DNA of 64,000 bases from Selaginella moellendorffii. Taxonomy: Eukaryota; Streptophyta; Lycopodiopsida; Selaginellales; Selaginellaceae. Position numbers and translations under genes: made by a program. Where the stretch lies: positions 1,260,767 through 1,324,766 of the forward strand of contig NW_003314266.1 of assembly GCF_000143415.4 (NCBI RefSeq), given 5' to 3'. The notes beneath the pieces are model-generated. The model was given only the letters and a program-made list of their open reading frames with translations. It was not told where the DNA came from and did not search any database. This document shows, piece after piece, positions 20,914-31,589 of the stretch (the stretch's first letter is position 1; each line of letters starts with the position of its first letter).

Positions 20914-22266
20914 TCAGCTCGATTCGATCGCCCTGTTCTTCCTGCTACCGCTCAAGCCGCTCGTCAAACCATAGTAGCTCTCGTACCACTTGACGAACTT
21001 CTTGAGCCCCGTGTAGAGATCCGTGCTGGGATTGTAGCGCAGCTCGTTCCTCGCCAGAGTCACATTCGCGTGAGTGAATGGAACGTCCCCGTTTCTCGGC
21101 ATCTTGACGAAGTTCTTCTTCGCTTTCACCTTGAGATGCTTCTCCAGGATGCTAACCAGCTCGGGGACCGTCACCGGGGACGTGTTGCCCAAGTTGTAGA
21201 CTCGGAGCTGAGCCGGGCCTCGTTTCTTCCCGCCTGTTCCAGTGCTGAGAAGCGCCGTGTCCAGAGCACCCAAGCACCCCTTGACAATGTCGTCGATGTA
21301 CGTGAAGTCGCGGGCGAGGTCGGTTTGATCCGGTCCTTGGTAGATGTTGATCGGCTTTCCCTGTAAGATGTCCTTGGTGAAGGAGAAGTAAGCCATGTCC
21401 GGGCGTCCGTAAGGTCCATAAACCGTGAAGAACCTCAAACCGGTGATGGAGAGCCCGTATATGTGGTTGTAGCTGTGAGCGATGGCTTCGCCAGCTTTCT
21501 TCGTCGCGGCGTACAAGCTCGCCGGCTGGTCGGTCCTGTCCACCTCGGAGAACGGAACCTTGGAGTTGAGCCCATAGACGGAGCTCGACGAGGCCCAGAC
21601 GATCGAAGGCTGTGGATTGGCCGACTTGCAAGCTTCAAACAGTGTCACCAGTCCAGCGATATTGGAGTTGACATACGAGGCCGGGTTTTGCATGGCGTAT
21701 CTGACACCCGCCTGCGCCGCCAGGTGCATGACATGAGTGAACGGAACCATGCTGAAGAGCTTGGCGAGGAGCTCCGAGTTGTTCACGTCCCCGTCGACGA
21801 TGAAGACCGACTGCTTCTCCAGAAGTTCCTGCCTTGCTCGCTTGAGTGAAGGGTCGTAGTAGCTGTTGAAGTTGTCCAGTCCGACCACACCGTCACCCCG
21901 TTTCTTGAGAGCCAGCGATACGTGAGTGCCGACGAAGCCAGCAGCGCCTGTGACTAAAACTACCATCCCGTTTTCTCTCTTGGTCCGAGCAGAGTGTCTG
22001 ACTTGCTTCTCCCATTTCGATCCCCCCCAAGCTAAGGCCCTGTTCCCAAAGTGCCTGGATTCCAATCCTGTTTGGACTGCCGGTGGAGCCGATATGTGGA
22101 AGAACGCGTAGAACATAAGCGCTACCGAAACAAACATCCAGAAGAAATACCTCCCCGACCCGGAAGAATGCCATCTGTTGGAAACTCGTCCAAAGTAGTT
22201 GTTTCTCTCCATCTTCACCTTGCCTGGCGTCGAGGGAAAAACATCTTGCATCGCTGACGGTGGCAT
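20914..22266 (-). CDS. GAE: UDP-glucuronate 4-epimerase (450 aa)
   Basis: This intronless minus-strand frame encodes a Golgi type II membrane enzyme that converts UDP-glucuronate to UDP-galacturonate, the precursor of pectin. The first ATG in frame is at 22266; the frame is open further upstream without ATG. Residues 41-58 are the membrane anchor (FFWMFVSVALMFYAFFHI). The Rossmann nucleotide motif VTGAAGFVGTHV starts near 105. The SDR active site is WASSSSVYG (about 224-232) with Y252 and K256 in LYAATKK. A typical FTVYGPYGRPDMAYFSF follows. Length fits plant GAE proteins (430-460 aa). All key residues are present. The 5' 174 codons and upstream DNA recur almost unchanged at 40888-42870. Confidence 0.95.
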   Translation of the reverse strand: MPPSAMQDVFPSTPGKVKMERNNYFGRVSNRWHSSGSGRYFFWMFVSVALMFYAFFHISAPPAVQTGLESRHFGNRALAWGGSKWEKQVRHSARTKRENGMVVLVTGAAGFVGTHVSLALKKRGDGVVGLDNFNSYYDPSLKRARQELLEKQSVFIVDGDVNNSELLAKLFSMVPFTHVMHLAAQAGVRYAMQNPASYVNSNIAGLVTLFEACKSANPQPSIVWASSSSVYGLNSKVPFSEVDRTDQPASLYAATKKAGEAIAHSYNHIYGLSITGLRFFTVYGPYGRPDMAYFSFTKDILQGKPINIYQGPDQTDLARDFTYIDDIVKGCLGALDTALLSTGTGGKKRGPAQLRVYNLGNTSPVTVPELVSILEKHLKVKAKKNFVKMPRNGDVPFTHANVTLARNELRYNPSTDLYTGLKKFVKWYESYYGLTSGLSGSRKNRAIESS

Positions 22267-23723
22267 CTCGGAGTCTCTTTGAAAAGAATTCTTCCGCGTC
22301 TCGTCAGTGAGAAGAGCGCGGCAGCTCGATTGTTTCGCAAGCTGCGTTGGAACGAGTAACACATGGTTAGACAAATACGAGAAAACGAATTCAATAGACA
22401 GAGCCTACATTTGAGGAGAAGTCCGCGACAAGCAAAGTTTAGACAATTCTAGGATGCTCGCAGCATTCATCGCCCAAGATGCCGGAGGAGCTTACAATCC
22501 ACTCTATGCAAAGCTAAAAAAAGAAGAGCAAATAGGAAAGCAAGCCCTCAACCCTTTAATTCCCCGAAATAATCTTCCAGCCAGCAAATTTCTGCTCTAC
22601 TCACGAATCACACCAGCATTTCCTTCCGGCTGAGAGGAATCCAGCGCTCCCGAAGAACATCTGCTTCCTCCAGCCGGAATCAAGCCCGAAATCCACGACT
22701 CCACACAAGAATCCGCAAGATAGCAGGAAGAGAGATAGAATCACTGACCCTGAGACGGCAAATCCGGGCGCTGCGCCAAGCGAGTCCGCATTGCCGCGCG
22801 CGCGGTCGAGAATTTTGGCGCAAGCGGTATTTCTTGAAGCCGCACACGTGAATCTCCGGTGGCGATGGCGGCGTGCAATGCTATCCCTTTATGCCGTAGA
22901 ATATTCGTCCTTTCTCGCGGCCGTCGATATGTTAGGGATCGAACGGCCTCCAGCGCACACGCCAGCTGGCGTGAGTGTAGCCGTCGGTGGCAAACACCGT
23001 TGATAAGGACGGTTGGATAAAGCAGACCGTTATCACAGTGATAAACAAACAGAGCGAGCCACCTTTTAATTTCGTTTTTGTGAATGGATATGGCCTATCA
23101 AATGCATCCAACAAGACGACATTTTCTTGGTAGCATCAATTTTCTGGAGATTGTCACTGAAGTGTACTGCCATAGAGAGATCTTCCTTTTACATTACATT
23201 TTATTCAAAGTTAAGTTTTTTTAATGATATTTTACCTTTATACTACTAGGTGTAATAATATTAATGTCTAAATGTGGTCAACGAGCTCATCATACCTGTT
23301 TAAATATATATTTGGGCTAAAATTGAATACTTAGAATGGTAATTAATCTTAAAGTTGCTAGGATTTAGGGCTTTTAGGGCTTTGTGATCAACAATAACGA
23401 AATTTAAGAATCTTCAAGGTAAATAGATGTTCTCTATATTATGGTGCACTATACAATATAGCTCACACCAAACTTGGGATATTTATGGTGAAAGCTTGTA
23501 ATTGATATTTTATAAATTAAAATTTTTACATTTTGAAGCTTCTGTCAATTTTAAGGTCTTATAAAATATTTCCAAGATGTGTAGACAATAAAAAATGTCA
23601 CTTTTAAGTAGCCTTACTAATATAAAAATGGAGTCTAGACTTATTCTTCAATCAAAATTCTTGTACTAATAAAACATTTATGCCATAGTGGCTATTTCTT
23701 TAATTTACTAAGGCAAATTTGAA
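21747..23723. repeat. Duplicated segment, unit 1 (epimerase 5' part and upstream)
   Basis: This block is near-identical to 40888-42870: the epimerase N-terminal coding half, its leader and about 1.4 kb upstream. Coding differences are single bases, for example GCG/GCA near 22109 and TTC/CTC near 21826. Upstream of 23220 small indels accumulate, and similarity ends at CAAATTTGAA (23723). Confidence 0.93.
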
Positions 23724-23959
23724 TTTAAAATGAAGCTAAAAATAAAAAATTAAATTCTCTCTCTTCTCTCTCTCTCTTTATATATAGTGAATATAGAAAT
23801 GGTTTACAACATTGTGCATATTCAATTAGCTCAAAACCCTAAATGATATAAAAGAGTAAATGGTTCATATTGATGAAATCAATTTAATAGCTACCAAATC
23901 CCACTACACTAATATTAATATTTAATATCATAGTTGTACAGTTAGACTGCATATAATCC

Positions 23960-24256
23960 TCTAGGGGGTTACTATGTCTTACAAAAATGGACATATATAA
24001 TTTCAGTTTTAAGGGTAAGAATATACCATACTCAAAAGTATATTATATTTTAAATAACTATTAATTAATAGAAATTGAACCCATTTCATTTGCTCTAATA
24101 CCATATGTAACACTTTTGATCTTTTTTGCCTTAACTTAACTAAAAAAAAAGGCAATTGTTTGATAAAAGAGCTTTTAATAGCTATTTTATTCCTATTTAT
24201 CCCCTAAAATTTTAATGACAGTATATCTAAATCTTATCATATGATTACTATGCTAT
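23960..24256 (-). mobile_element. TRIM-like element fragment, reverse orientation
   Basis: Its LTR covers 24106-24256 in reverse, and the adjoining primer-binding-like site reads GCTCTAATACCA (24092-24103), the reverse complement of TGGTATTAGAGC, one base from the initiator-tRNA-Met type TGGTATCAGAGC. The internal part to ~23960 matches the element at 31704 in reverse. A second LTR is not visible. It sits in the decayed gypsy copy. Confidence 0.7.
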
Positions 24257-25605
24257 AAGTAAACTCCACTCAAATCTATGGAAAAATGCACATCAAATAT
24301 TAATATTAGGACCTAGCATCAATAACTCATAGGAATCATAAATGTAAACTTAACTTAGTTGGCAATATTGGATTATAATTATATAAGAGTTTATATAGTG
24401 AAGCACTAACAAAACTTTATACCCTAATGATATATGTATACCAAAGAGATAGCATCTTAATCCAAATACTGAAAGTTCACATATTTAACAATTATCCATT
24501 TGAAAGTCTGAATGAACTATTTCATTAAACCATCTATTTGTGGATGATAAACACTCATAAATCCTTAACTAAGACATTAAGACATGAAGTACCTCAACTA
24601 TAAATACAGAACTATCATCTGAGAGAATCCACTTTATATAAGATTGATGGAATACCATTTAATTGAGGAAGAAGTATTTAATAGTAGTCACAGATGCACT
24701 AGCAAAAGTATTAACTTCCACCCAACAAGTTAAATTATCAAAAATAATAATAATGTATCATTGCTAGCAGTCAGCTATGAAAAAAAACCCATTAAGTCAA
24801 ATGTTATTAACTCAAATTGATAGGAAATTGTAATTGATTCCAACAATCCTTTTATAACATAAGGGGGAGTATAACAAGTTTGGCATTAAATTTAACTATG
24901 CACATACTAAATAATATTGCATTATATCTCTAACTAATAAAAAGACTTATGCAACTTCTCAAGCATCCTATATGCCCGTTTAGAATAGGGGAGTCATGGT
25001 AGGTATAAAGAAAGTATAAAATAAAGATTGAAAGCACTATTAGTTATAAATGATCATCAAAATCAATCTCTATAAAATAAAAAAAATCATTCTCAAAGCG
25101 ATATTGAAAATATAAATGCAGAAACGAGAAGTTATTAGCAAGTGATACAAGATTTTTAAACCCATAATGAAGCCTTCAAACACAGAGCTCAAATTTTTGA
25201 TCTTCATAAACTTCGTCAAGAGAAGGTCAATTTTAGTCCATATCTTGTGGATACTAAATATTAAGTACAACTATCAATAGCAAAAAAACTTTATTCATTG
25301 ATGCTAGAATAATATGTTTGTTAAGAATAAAAGAATAGAGTGAAAAAAGGAAAAGGAGCTCAAAAAAGAGCATCAACATTAACTATAAAACTCCTTAAGC
25401 CATTGAAAAAACCTTAAAATCACACATTTGAAACTTTGTAGCCTACTAAGCAGTATAACCAACCAAATTCTTTCACTTCAATAATGAAATAATTGCAATA
25501 TGATAACTTACTAGTAATATCCAAGTGCTATGCAAATATGCATGAAGTTTTTCAAAGCCCCAAACTATTACTAAATACTCTTTCTTTATTGTGAAGTAAT
25601 TCACC

Positions 25606-25930
25606 TATAACGTTTGTGATCATAAAATGAGATTTGGATATATTATCACTATAGATCCTTATAACTTTGGGGGATAAATGAGGATAAAATAACCACTAAA
25701 GGCTCTCTTATTAAACAATTACCCCTTTTTTAGTTAGCTTAAGGGGAGAGAAATAGAGTCTGTTACATGTGATATCAGAGCAAATGGCATGGGTTCAATT
25801 CCCATTGATTAATGGCTACTTAAAATACAATATACCTTTGAGCAAAGTATATTCCTACCCCTATCCACTATGAAACTGCATTACAGATGGATGACTAAAT
25901 TCAATGCAGACATAAAGGTGAAAGAGATAG
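25606..25930 (+). mobile_element. TRIM-like element fragment, forward orientation
   Basis: The LTR 25606-25767 is 162 bp, the same length as the one at 31704-31865, and ends TTACA. TGATATCAGAGC follows directly, close to the tRNA-Met primer site. About 160 bp of internal sequence follow, after which gypsy copy 3 sequence resumes. The right LTR and polypurine tract are missing. Confidence 0.75.
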
Positions 25931-26060
25931 AGTTCACTAGGCACACTCGTGCTCTCTTGCATCAACACACCCTCGAGACTGATTTTAAAAGCATCCACAT
26001 ACAAAATGAAAAGTCAAGTGTAGTTAAAATACACTAAAACTAAAGGAATCTATAAGCAAG

Positions 26061-26650
26061 TAAATTTTTCATTTTATTTTAATCACTTAACCACACTTTC
26101 GACCATTTAGAAGAGTTTCCCTCATAATCTCTATATATCCTCATCTCAACTTAGGGTACTTATTAGCCTTTAGAAGTGATCTCAAAGCTATGTTGTTTGG
26201 TTCAAGTGCTTCACGTGCTTAATCCCACTTTAAACATCTAAAGGTATAACTGAAGTACTAACCTCTTACACTAAGGCCATATTCATTTTTATTGTTTCAT
26301 TAGTAGTTGAAAACCACTTCTTATCTCTCCAAAATTGGGCTATCTGTCCATGAGTGATTATTCTATAACCACACTATAACATCCTTAAGATGCTGAAACA
26401 CCATCCCCCACTATACCTTTTTCGATTCTCACCAAATCCCTTTCCATCCACAATAGTGCTTACCAATACTGTTACTAGGTCAAAGCTTGAAAGCCCATCT
26501 TAATAACCTTTGGGACTTCCCACTATGTATGATTAGTAAATAAGAAGACCATTTTTCTTCCTTTTCACAAGAAAAAACTTTAAGATGACATTTTGAAACA
26601 CCATAACCTAACATAAGCTTGTGGGTATTTTCCCCACATTCTACCATTAG
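26061..26650. other. AT-rich intergenic DNA
   Basis: No open frame or recognised repeat domain is visible. It may be further retroelement leftover. Confidence 0.35.
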
Positions 26651-27241
26651 GGTGTCTTAGCTGTGAGACACAAAATCCCTAGGCCCCAAAGTGGAGCCGG
26701 AAGGGCGCCACGTGGTAGTGGCCGAAGCGAGAGCCAAACGAGCGTAACACGTTTGGACCAAAAGCTCCGACTTGAAAAATCAAGAGCGGGAGTGGAACTC
26801 CCAACGAAGTGCTCGAGGAATGAGCACGAAGCGAGCCATAGGCGAGGCTCCAAAAAGGGACCCAAAAAGGACCAACACATGACACGTGGAAGTGTTCGAG
26901 ATGGACCCAAGATGGAGTCCGAGGTGGAGTCCGAGGTGGAGTCCGAGATGGACCCGAGATGGACCCGAGATGGACCCGAGATGGAGTCCGAGATGGAGTC
27001 CGAGATGGAGTCCGAGGTGGAGTCCGAGGTGGACCCGAGATGGACCTGAAATGGAGTCCGAGATGGACCTGAGATGGAGTCCAAGGTGGAGTCCGAGGTG
27101 GAGTCCGAGGTGGACCCGAGATGGACCCGAAATGGAGTCCGAGATGGAGTCCGAGATGGACCCGAGATGGACACGAGATGGAGTCCGAGATGGAGTCCGA
27201 GATGGACCCGAGATGGAGTCCGAAGTCGAGACCGAGACCGG

Positions 27242-27273
<32 letters not shown>

Positions 27274-28313
27274 TCGGGACCAAGACCGAGACCGAGGCCG
27301 AGCCCGAGCTCAAGTTCGAGTCCGAGTCCGAGTCCGAGTCCGAGTCTGAGTTCGAGTCTGAGAGGGTGAAAGCCCAAAGCGTTCGTGTCCCAGACCCTAG
27401 GGGGTTTGGTGAGCTCCAAAAGTATAGTAGGGGGAGGACTGCAGTGGAGCCAGTTTGGCCAGGAAAGGCCAGTTTGGCCCAGGAAGGCCGGACCCAGTGT
27501 TGGATGATGAGCTGCCCACTGGGAAGTCCAAGACTAGAGTGAACACGGACCGACAAATGGGGTAGCTTGGTGAAGTGTTCAAGAGCCAGCTCTAGTTCCC
27601 CCGGGAGATCGTTTAGCCGATACTCCCAGTCCAAGTGTGGGTGGCACTACCTACTTGGATACCTGGTGTGGCTCAACGGAACCTCGCTCTAAGCCTATGG
27701 CTAGAGCACCCACAGGCGGAAGGCAGGGAGAGTACCCATGAGGCCCACGTAGGGCCACGGTGTTCCGAAATGGTGTCCCAAAGTCCCAGACTGTGGATAG
27801 GAAGAGGGGTAGCCCTCTGGTGTGGTGACTAAGGACACAGTCACACAGTGAGGAAGTCCTAGAGGATAGTGGGACTTAGTGGTCGGGCCGGTGGGCCTTG
27901 ATCCAGTGGCAGTGTTGGCAAACACAGCCAAGGACAAAAAGGGACTTGGTGGGGAACGGAACCGAGATATTGGGGAAGGCTATTCCCCATGTCTATAGGC
28001 ATCCTAAGGATGTTAAGGAGTGGATCTGGGATGATCACTTATGGACGGATGACCCAGTCTTTGAGAGACGGGATTGGAATGCAGGTGGTGTTGGAACCAC
28101 CAGTGTGACCAAGGTAAATGGGCATAGCCTTAGCGTAATGGGCTGATACGTCAGTGGTACCTTGGGGTGTCGATCATGGGATCGGACACGTGGAGCACTT
28201 GGACCAAGTGCTAAGGTTGAGTGGCATGGGTGCCATTCTCGGGGCTAGCAAGCCCCAAGTCCTGAGTTGGACTTATGGACGTTGTGAATGAGACTCCTTC
28301 AAGTGGTCGGAGG
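26651..28313. repeat. GC-rich block of unknown origin ending at an assembly gap
   Basis: Composition changes sharply from AT-rich to GC-rich at about 26650, where a short GTGTCT...AGACAC inverted repeat lies. The block contains a minisatellite (26898-27363) and then about 950 bp of unique-looking sequence up to the N run. Long frames are open on both strands through the minisatellite because its unit length is a multiple of three and lacks stops. They end soon after it, and I do not regard them as genes. It may be part of a large retroelement whose remainder is in the gap. Confidence 0.5.
26898..27363 (+). repeat. Compound minisatellite of 12-bp and 6-bp units
   Basis: From 26898 to about 27235, 11-12-bp units of two kinds (GATGGACCCGA and GATGGAGTCCGA) alternate irregularly. 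From about 27226 to 27297 the unit is GACCGA with variants, and from about 27316 to 27363 it is GTCCGA. All share the GAxxxxCGA theme, which suggests stepwise expansion from one seed. Confidence 0.92.
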
Positions 28314-28413
28314 NNNNNNNNNNNNNNNNNNNNNNNNNNNNNNNNNNNNNNNNNNNNNNNNNNNNNNNNNNNNNNNNNNNNNNNNNNNNNNNNNNNNNNN
28401 NNNNNNNNNNNNN
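28314..28413. other. Assembly gap (100 N)
   Basis: Exactly 100 N, the usual placeholder for a gap of unknown size. The GC-rich block stops here and AT-rich DNA starts on the other side, so the two sides may not be adjacent in the genome. Confidence 0.99.
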
Positions 28414-29279
28414 ATGGTTCAGAGAAATTTCTATTTTTTGAATCTTTCTAATGCAATTTATACAATAAAATACTTTTTCTAGAATTAGAAGTTCGTTTAA
28501 ACCCATAGAAAATTTTGGGCTTTATTGGTCCTAAATAAAATGGGAATATTGAAGTTCGAATGAACCTAAAATTTCTATTGTACATTTCAACATTTTAACA
28601 TTTCAACAATTGACCAGAAATATATAAATAATTTGGAAAATTGATTCACTTATTCATTCTTTAGGGTTTACAGAGATGGGAAGCAAGGAAGACAAAAAAT
28701 CTAACAACAATAAACCTATATTCCTATAGTTGTAGAGGACTAATATATCATTTTTGGCAATATATAATAGTTTTAATTAGGATAATCAAGTTCAGCTTAA
28801 ACAAAAGGAATAATCATAAGGTTCTCTATACTCCTTGTTATGTGCAAATTTGTTTTTAATAAAACAATTAATGATGTGTAATCATATCTTATTAATTTTA
28901 GCTAATCTCAACCACAAGAGCAATCCTCACAACATCCTGGAGGGTGTGATCTTTATTAACTTACCATACTCGCTAACTTTGTTGGATATAGCCTTAGTAT
29001 AATTTACATCTAACATACAAATTTTGGAACTTTAGCATACTTATTTATGATATTTGAGTGTTGAAAGGATTAAATAGCTCCTATGAGAGTAAATGTTAAA
29101 GGTTAAACAAAAGTAATTCTTTCAAAATTTTACCAAGGTTGTTACATACTAACCATTTGTTAAGATTGAAGCAACTTGAGCAATAAATCTAGAAATTTTT
29201 TAATTTATACACTTATTGATGTATATAATTTAATAGTACCACAAAGTGAGAGGTATTTAATATTTTATGAGTTCCATTG
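28414..29279. other. AT-rich intergenic DNA
   Basis: No coding frame of note is present. It lies just upstream of the copia relic and may hold unrecognised parts of it. Confidence 0.35.
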
Positions 29280-29620
29280 ATGATATAGCTAGGGTAATTT
29301 ACAAATTCTAATTATTATATTACTTCCACACCTTCAAGGAAATAGGAGAAACTCATACTAGGAAAACTATTAAGTGATTGAGAAGTGACAATGGAGGCAA
29401 ATTGACTATTATTGTGTAGAGTGGAATTTTGTAAAATCTCACTACACAAAAGACTTGCTAAAAAAATGTGATTGATGAGAGGAAAAATTATATATTACTT
29501 TCTAATGGTTTATCATGAAACTTTTAGTTTTATATTGGCACTCCATTGTAATGTGTAATGTTGTGTCAAGACAAGAAGCTCCCATTCAATACCTCAATTT
29601 TGGTGATGATGCTTCTTGTC
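29280..29620 (+). mobile_element. Ty1/copia integrase relic
   Basis: Translation near 29310-29400 gives FHTFKEIG, then ETHTRKTIK, a stop, and LRSDNGGKLTI. This matches the copia integrase signature around the LRSDNGGE core. Downstream, ERKN (near 29480) corresponds to the ERKNR motif. Stops and indels interrupt it, so only a decayed fragment remains. Confidence 0.6.
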
Positions 29621-30249
29621 CCATTACTTCATAGATTGCTTATGAATTTCATTTTTATATGATACTGTAAAGACATTAATCAAAGTGTACTACCAATTTT
29701 TTGTTCTTATAACATTAATAAAGTTCTTTGGATTATATTCATAATAAATTGCAACATTATCGTCTTTAAATTTCAATTTTTGCAACAGAACTCTGTCAAA
29801 GTCAAGAAAACATTATTCTAAAAGAAACTTTAACTATAAACTTGTGAGATGAATATACTACATCACTAAAAGTGTAATAAAAATATTCTCCAATATCAAA
29901 CCATTCCACGCTTACTACACCATCAGTTTTGTGTTCTAGAAGGAGGCTAGTAGTCTCCAAGTTTTTGATAAACAATGTGAAGATCTCATTACCACCCAAG
30001 TTGATTATATACATTAATAGTTTATGATCTATAGATAACTTAAAATCTCCAAGTTACACATAGTTTACACTTATGTAATTAAGAAGAAGAGAGAAACAAG
30101 GAAAAATCATACATCCTAATGAGCAAAGGGATAACAACATAGAATGATGTTGGAAGAGTTCTAGAACTTCTAACATTTTAATGCTAAAACCAACATACTA
30201 AATGAAGCCAAACAAAGTTTGGCACTATTGCCTAATGTGAGGATATGGG
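29621..30249. other. AT-rich DNA with part of the 546-bp repeat family
   Basis: Most shows nothing. From about 30115 to 30320 the sequence resembles the 546-bp repeat described at 31590-33830 (AGCAAAGGGATAACA, then GCCTAATGTGAGGATATGG). Confidence 0.4.
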
Positions 30250-31280
30250 TTAGTATGATATAGAATTTAAGCCTAAACCCAAGTTAAATGTAGAACAAAG
30301 ATAAGCACACAAGGCCACCCCCCCCCCCCAATCAAACATATATGTGAAAGGATGTCCAGCTTGAAGCAATATGGCCCCAATAACAATATCACTCGCATTT
30401 GTCCTGACCATAAAAAGCTGCTTAGGATAAAAAAGTTTCAACATAGGAGCAAAGACATAATATTACTTCAAACACTTATGAATAGTATTATGTTTTGATG
30501 TGTTTTGGAGAAGATTGGCCAAAGGAGTAGCTATTTTTGATAAGTCCTTCACAAATCGTTAAAAAGTTTTAGCTAAACTAAAGAAACTACAAAGATCATG
30601 CATAGTCGAAGGTATAGACCAATTAACCACGACTTAAATCTTTGTGAAATTAACTCTTATAATATGCACTGAAATCAAATACTCCTTCAAGAAAAACTCA
30701 CATTATATTTGAATAACTTTGAGTAGAGAGCTTGTTGTTCCTCAAAAGTTGCAAACACTTTGCACATATAACCAAGATTTATAATTTGGAATGAAGGATG
30801 GTTAAAAATCCTTTGAATTGTCAAAAGAACATTCAAAGCCCATTCACTATAAATACAAGTGTTACATCTATTTGCTATAACCACCTCATAGATTATTAAG
30901 CTTTTTTCTAAAGGCAAACCAAGTTTCTTCACCACTTTAGAACTCAAAAAGTTGAGTGTAACACTTGGATCATAACCACACTACCTTGAATGTCCCCCTT
31001 GGCTTTCACAAGTTGATTATGCATAGAACTATTGAGCTTTACAGAGTTGATATAACCTCAAAATTTAGCTTCTTGAACTTTTGCCATAAGGTGTGGAAAA
31101 GCTACTATATTAAATGCCTAAGTTGTATTCATGATGAATTCTACTATATTCACTTTAACATTCTTTAATCCCTTCACAATAAAACAATCTTTGCCTTGAT
31201 ATCTAGCCTTGTAGTAATGAAAACAATTACCCTCCACTTTGTCTTTCTTTTGTTGGTTCAAATGAAGTTTCTTGACCTCA
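30250..31280 (-). mobile_element. Second-lineage Ty3/gypsy relic (gag knuckle, protease, RNase H)
   Basis: On the minus strand, reading from right to left, three pol landmarks occur in the proper order. A zinc-knuckle remnant near 31190-31230 reads CFHYYKARYQGKDC, with one Cys and the His replaced by Tyr. A retropepsin remnant at 30687-30970 reads NFLSSKVVKKLGLPL. An RNase H/RT connection piece at 30300-30430 reads VRTNASDIVIGAILLQAGHP. A (C)12 run at 30319-30330 is a local oddity. Frames are broken throughout. It differs from the 1799 and 36178 elements in sequence. Confidence 0.65.
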
Positions 31281-31589
31281 TTGCCATCTTCATTCTTTAA
31301 GCCACATTACAGCAATGGTCATTTCTTCCCCAAATATGAAGCATCAGCTAATTAGTCATCATGTTGACTACCCTATAGACCATCCTATTGACCAAAGTTG
31401 ACTAATTTGACTGACAGTTTTGGCAAAAAAACTGAGCCTTAATGATGGCATGACCTATAAGTATTATCACTTATCCTTATAATGGTTGCAAGCTCAACTT
31501 TCCCACAATTCCAATCAACAATTAACTTCTTAGCTATCACAAATATTTTGTGATAATTTTCATTCCACGATGCTATAATTTTTAGCATA
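31281..31589. other. AT-rich DNA
   Basis: I see no gene and no clear repeat boundary here. It may be the gag end of the relic to its left. Confidence 0.3.

Larger units (their letters stand above)
23724..26060 (-). mobile_element. Decayed Ty3/gypsy copy 3 (minus strand) with nested insertions
   Basis: An LTR-like block at about 23787-23955 aligns with 36178-36353, including the CCCACTACACTAATATTAAT core. From 24265 to 25600 and from about 25935 to 26050 the sequence follows copy 2 (36765-38280) base by base with very many changes, mostly C-to-T and G-to-A on one or other strand. A decayed frame at 25070-25270 still resembles the copy 2 translation. Two TRIM-like pieces (23960-24256 and 25606-25930) interrupt it. 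It is a dead relic. Confidence 0.75.

Noticed and set aside
26780-27634. Long open frames on both strands over the minisatellite (up to 284 codons)
   Set aside because: They consist of repeated 4-residue or 2-residue units dictated by the DNA repeat, exist on both strands at once, and have no domain or conserved start.
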